A stretch of DNA of 7,177 nucleotides from Bacillota bacterium (GTDB lineage Bacteria; Bacillota; Clostridia; Christensenellales; Borkfalkiaceae): positions 1 to 7,177 of the forward strand of contig QAKM01000004.1 in assembly GCA_003343805.1 (NCBI GenBank), given 5' to 3'. Below the pieces are notes generated by a model. That model had not been told where the DNA came from. It did no database searches and saw only the letters and a list, made by a program, of their open reading frames with translations. A program made the position numbers and the translations under genes. Each line of letters opens with the position of its first letter. Position 1 is the first letter of the stretch. Shown one piece after another: positions 5,726 through 7,177 of this stretch.

Positions 5726-5758
5726 AAACAAAAAGCCCGCCGGTTGACCCGACGGGCT
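5726..5758 (-). terminator. Intrinsic terminator in the 5' leader of the GNAT gene (attenuator)
   Basis: On the transcript AGCCCGTCGG (5758-5749) pairs with CCGGCGGGCT (5743-5734) across a 5-nt loop; all ten positions pair with one U-G wobble. It is followed by TTTTGTTT (5733-5726). It points toward the GNAT gene and lies downstream of that gene's promoter, so it would stop leader transcripts before the coding region unless relieved. It could instead end readthrough from further upstream, but the only upstream minus-strand source visible is the GNAT promoter itself. Confidence 0.82.
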
Positions 5759-5786
5759 GGATTTTCCAAAAAACGCGCGCGCCAAG

Positions 5787-5849
5787 TCATCGTATTTCCA
5801 AGGAGAATACGACCATCATGGGCATAACGTTGACAACATTCGCGTTCAT
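5787..5849 (-). CDS. Putative 20-residue leader peptide upstream of the GNAT gene
   Basis: The frame reads MNANVVNVMP then MMVVFSLEIR and ends with TGA at 5787-5789. Its ATG begins seven bases after the -10 box, so it would lie at or within two bases of the 5' end of the transcript and would be translated as a leaderless mRNA; there is no Shine-Dalgarno. The stop is about 28 bases before the terminator stem. The small size, the position between promoter and terminator, and the repeated Val and Met codons fit a regulatory leader peptide whose translation state controls termination. No homolog is recognised. Chance remains possible for a 21-codon frame, and in-frame ATGs at codons 9, 11 and 12 are alternative starts. 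Confidence 0.45.
   Translation of the reverse strand: MNANVVNVMPMMVVFSLEIR
5825..5839. promoter_or_regulatory. Imperfect 15-bp palindrome just inside the GNAT leader
   Basis: AACGTTGaCAACATT is symmetric except at one position of each arm. It lies about 10-25 bases downstream of the predicted GNAT transcription start, a place where a repressor could block. It also lies inside the putative leader peptide frame, so the symmetry may be accidental. No regulator family can be named. Confidence 0.3.
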
Positions 5850-5855
5850 ATTTTC

Positions 5856-5884
5856 AGTATAGCACTTCTCCGCGCCGCCGTCAA
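5856..5884 (-). promoter_or_regulatory. Sigma-A promoter of the GNAT leader and gene
   Basis: On the minus strand TTGACG (5884-5879), a 17-nt spacer and TATACT (5861-5856) preceded by TGC (an extended -10, TGnTATACT). Predicted start is near 5849, giving a leader of about 136 nt before the GNAT ATG. Confidence 0.83.
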
Positions 5885-5896
5885 GGAATGCGTACT

Positions 5897-5926
5897 ATAT
5901 TGTAGGCCCCATCCAAAGCATAACCT
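5897..5926 (+). promoter_or_regulatory. Weak candidate sigma-E-like promoter for spmA-spmB
   Basis: ATATT (5897-5901) and CATAACCT (5919-5926) resemble the ATATT and CATACAnT elements of the mother-cell factor sigma-E, which controls dacB-spmA-spmB in Bacillus subtilis. The -10 has two mismatches and the spacing is about one to two bases too long, but a start near 5933 would leave a sensible 20-nt leader before spmA. No housekeeping promoter is visible for this pair. Confidence 0.22.
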
Positions 5927-5952
5927 GTCCTGCGGCGGCATAGAGTAGAGGG

Positions 5953-6534
5953 ATGAACGGCGTATTTGCGGCGATGTTTGTTCTCTCCACGCTGCTCTTT
6001 CTCATCTTTGACCCGCAGGGTTTCCTGCCCGCGCTCGCTTCGGGCGGAGAAAAGGCGGTATCGCTCTCCCTCTCGCTCGCTGCCGCCTACTGCGTGTGGA
6101 TGGGTTTCTTCGGCGTGATGGAACAGAGCGGCCTCACCCGCCTTCTTGCGCGCGCCGTGCGCCCCGCCGCCCGCAGGCTCTTCCGCTCGGACGACGAAAC
6201 GGCGCTCTCCGCCGCCTGCTGCGCGATCTCCGCCAACCTTTTGAGCCTTCCCGGCGCCCCCACGCCCCTCGGCATCGAGGCATCCCGCCGCTTTCTTGCA
6301 GAGAACAACCCCTTCGGCGCCTATATGCTCTTTGTGCTCCACGCGGCGGGCGTGCAGCTCTTCAGCACCACCGCCCTCTCGCTGCGCCTTGCCGCGGGAT
6401 CTTCCTCCCCCGCCGACATCGTCCTGCCCATCCTGCTCTCCACGCTCGCTTCGGCGGCGCTCGTCGTCCTTCTCGTCTTTATCACCGCGCCCCGAACGGG
6501 CGCCCACCCGCGCCGAAGCAAGAGCCGCCGATGA
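5953..6534 (+). CDS. spmA: Spore maturation protein A
   Basis: A 193-residue membrane protein of the nucleoside-recognition (Gate) domain superfamily. In Bacillus and Clostridium, SpmA and SpmB are needed for full dehydration of the spore core and hence heat resistance; the molecular activity is unknown. Hydrophobic segments lie at about 3-18, 35-55, 122-145 and 155-178. Family signatures are MGFFGVMEQSGL (50-61), NLLSLPGAPTPLGIEA (95-110), and FVLHAAGVQLFSTTALSLRLAAGSS (127-151, split here only for reading). The C-terminus is a short basic tail. An in-frame TAG at 5941-5943 limits any upstream extension, and the Shine-Dalgarno (AGAGGG abutting the ATG) is poor, so translation may be weak. 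The common -LGLGNAATPLG- block is altered to LSLPGAPTPLG. The stop overlaps the spmB start. Confidence 0.94.
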   Translation: MNGVFAAMFVLSTLLFLIFDPQGFLPALASGGEKAVSLSLSLAAAYCVWMGFFGVMEQSGLTRLLARAVRPAARRLFRSDDETALSAACCAISANLLSLPGAPTPLGIEASRRFLAENNPFGAYMLFVLHAAGVQLFSTTALSLRLAAGSSSPADIVLPILLSTLASAALVVLLVFITAPRTGAHPRRSKSRR

Positions 6535-7034
6535 GCGCCCTCCTCTTTCCCCTGCTCTTTCTGGGGGTATTCCTCTTTGCGCTCCTGCGGAAGGTCAAAC
6601 TCTTTTCCGCCTTTTCGGAGGGAGTGAAGGGCGCTCTGCCCCTGCTCGCCTCCCTCTTCCCCTCGCTCGCCGCCGTGCTCATCTTGAGCGAACTCTTCAC
6701 GCAGAGCGGGCTTTCGGGATATCTCGCCCGCCTCCTCGCCCCCGCGCTGAAACTCGTCGGCATCCCCGAAGAACTCGCGCCCCTCCTCCTTGTCAAGCCC
6801 TTCTCGGGGAGCGGGGCGACGGCGCTCCTGAGCGAAGTCATCGCGCAATACGGCGCAGACAGTTATCTTGCCCGCTGCGCCTGTGTGCTGTACGGCTCGA
6901 GCGAAACGACCTTCTATCTTTCGGCGCTCTATTTTGCGGAAACAAAGAAATTTTCGCCGCTGCCCGTCGCCGCGGCGCTTGCGGGGAATCTTTTGGCGGC
7001 GATCCTGGGCTGCCTGTTTTGCCGTATTTTGTAG
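6531..7034 (+). CDS. spmB: Spore maturation protein B
   Basis: A 167-residue partner of SpmA with the same Gate-type fold, predicted to sit in the spore membranes. Hydrophobic stretches are at about 2-19, 35-54, 82-90 and 143-165. The family blocks are clear: LVKPFSGSGATALLSEV (87-103), near YGADSYLARCACVLYGSSETTFYLSALYF (107-135). The GSSETTFY segment corresponds to the GSTDTTFY of better-known members. The start at 6531-6533 is chosen because it forms an ATGA overlap with the spmA stop and gives the usual length and N-terminus; the same frame is open back to 6096, but that part lies inside spmA and is a shadow. Together with spmA it forms a two-gene unit; dacB, which precedes it in Bacillus subtilis, is absent here. 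Confidence 0.95.
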   Translation: MSALLFPLLFLGVFLFALLRKVKLFSAFSEGVKGALPLLASLFPSLAAVLILSELFTQSGLSGYLARLLAPALKLVGIPEELAPLLLVKPFSGSGATALLSEVIAQYGADSYLARCACVLYGSSETTFYLSALYFAETKKFSPLPVAAALAGNLLAAILGCLFCRIL

Positions 7035-7114
7035 CAATTTCGGGCAAAAAGAGCGATTTTGTCATTTTTCCGCAAATTTCGGTGAATTTTTGCGCATAAA
7101 ATGTTCAGGAAATG

Positions 7115-7151
7115 TTCCAAAACACAAAAAAATAAATTTTGGAAATTTTTT
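7115..7151 (+). terminator. Weak candidate terminator downstream of spmB
   Basis: TTCCAAAA (7115-7122) pairs perfectly with TTTTGGAA (7137-7144) around a 14-nt A-rich loop, followed by T6 (7146-7151). The stem is only 8 bp and AT-rich, so it would be weak. It sits in a 143-base AT-rich tail (7035-7177) in which I see no gene. Confidence 0.3.
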
Positions 7152-7177
7152 GCGGAATTGGTTTTACTTTTTCGGAA

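Noticed and set aside
5714..5785. A 24-codon N-terminal extension of the GNAT protein.
   Set aside because: It would translate through the terminator stem and ignore the GGGAGG site just before 5713.
5818..5862. A plus-strand 14-codon frame (MGITLTTFAFIFSV, stop TAG) with AAGGAG upstream, superficially like Gram-positive resistance leader peptides.
   Set aside because: The spacing from AAGGAG to the ATG is 12 bases, no plus-strand promoter is visible, and the frame lies antisense to the well-supported minus-strand promoter and leader. Kept only as an alternative reading.
6096..6530. The upstream part of the spmB frame that runs inside spmA.
   Set aside because: Arg/Pro-rich out-of-frame product with no SpmB similarity; the family-like protein begins at 6531 with an ATGA overlap.

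Overview
The window looks like chromosomal DNA of a GC-rich, endospore-forming Firmicute, probably a gut-type Clostridia lineage. This rests on a metG-tatD-(radical SAM)-rsmA cluster of the Firmicutes type, a clear spmA-spmB pair (spore maturation), Shine-Dalgarno and sigma-A signals of Gram-positive type, and a hairpin-rich dispersed repeat with GACGGAGG motifs of a kind familiar from gut Clostridia. No taxonomic search was possible.

Minus-strand housekeeping cluster (17-4759, transcribed right to left). A near-consensus promoter at 4731-4759 drives metG (methionyl-tRNA synthetase). metG overlaps tatD (metal-dependent nuclease) by ATGA. tatD is followed 18 nt later by a TatD-associated radical SAM protein. 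After 397 nt without an intact gene comes rsmA (16S rRNA dimethyladenosine transferase). That gap (857-1251) is not empty: it holds a second, diverged copy of the last 12 codons of the radical SAM gene together with its downstream hairpin, several GC-rich stem-loops, and a terminator-like hairpin.

Hairpin repeat (4771-5155). Between metG and the next gene lie about 385 bases of consecutive near-perfect stem-loops with four copies of an (A/G)AGACGG(A/T)GG motif and no gene.

GNAT gene with a regulated leader (5156-5884, minus). A RimJ/RimL-type acetyltransferase is preceded by a strong promoter, a 20-codon open reading frame whose AUG falls on the predicted transcription start, and an intrinsic terminator that ends against the gene's ribosome binding site. 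This is the layout of transcription attenuation and is the most interesting regulatory observation here.

Sporulation pair (5953-7034, plus). spmA and spmB overlap by ATGA and diverge from the GNAT gene. The window ends in about 140 bases of markedly AT-rich DNA with a weak terminator-like hairpin.

Functionally the left side is translation and RNA maintenance (tRNA charging, rRNA methylation, TatD nuclease), and the right side is sporulation, separated by an inducible-looking acetyltransferase.
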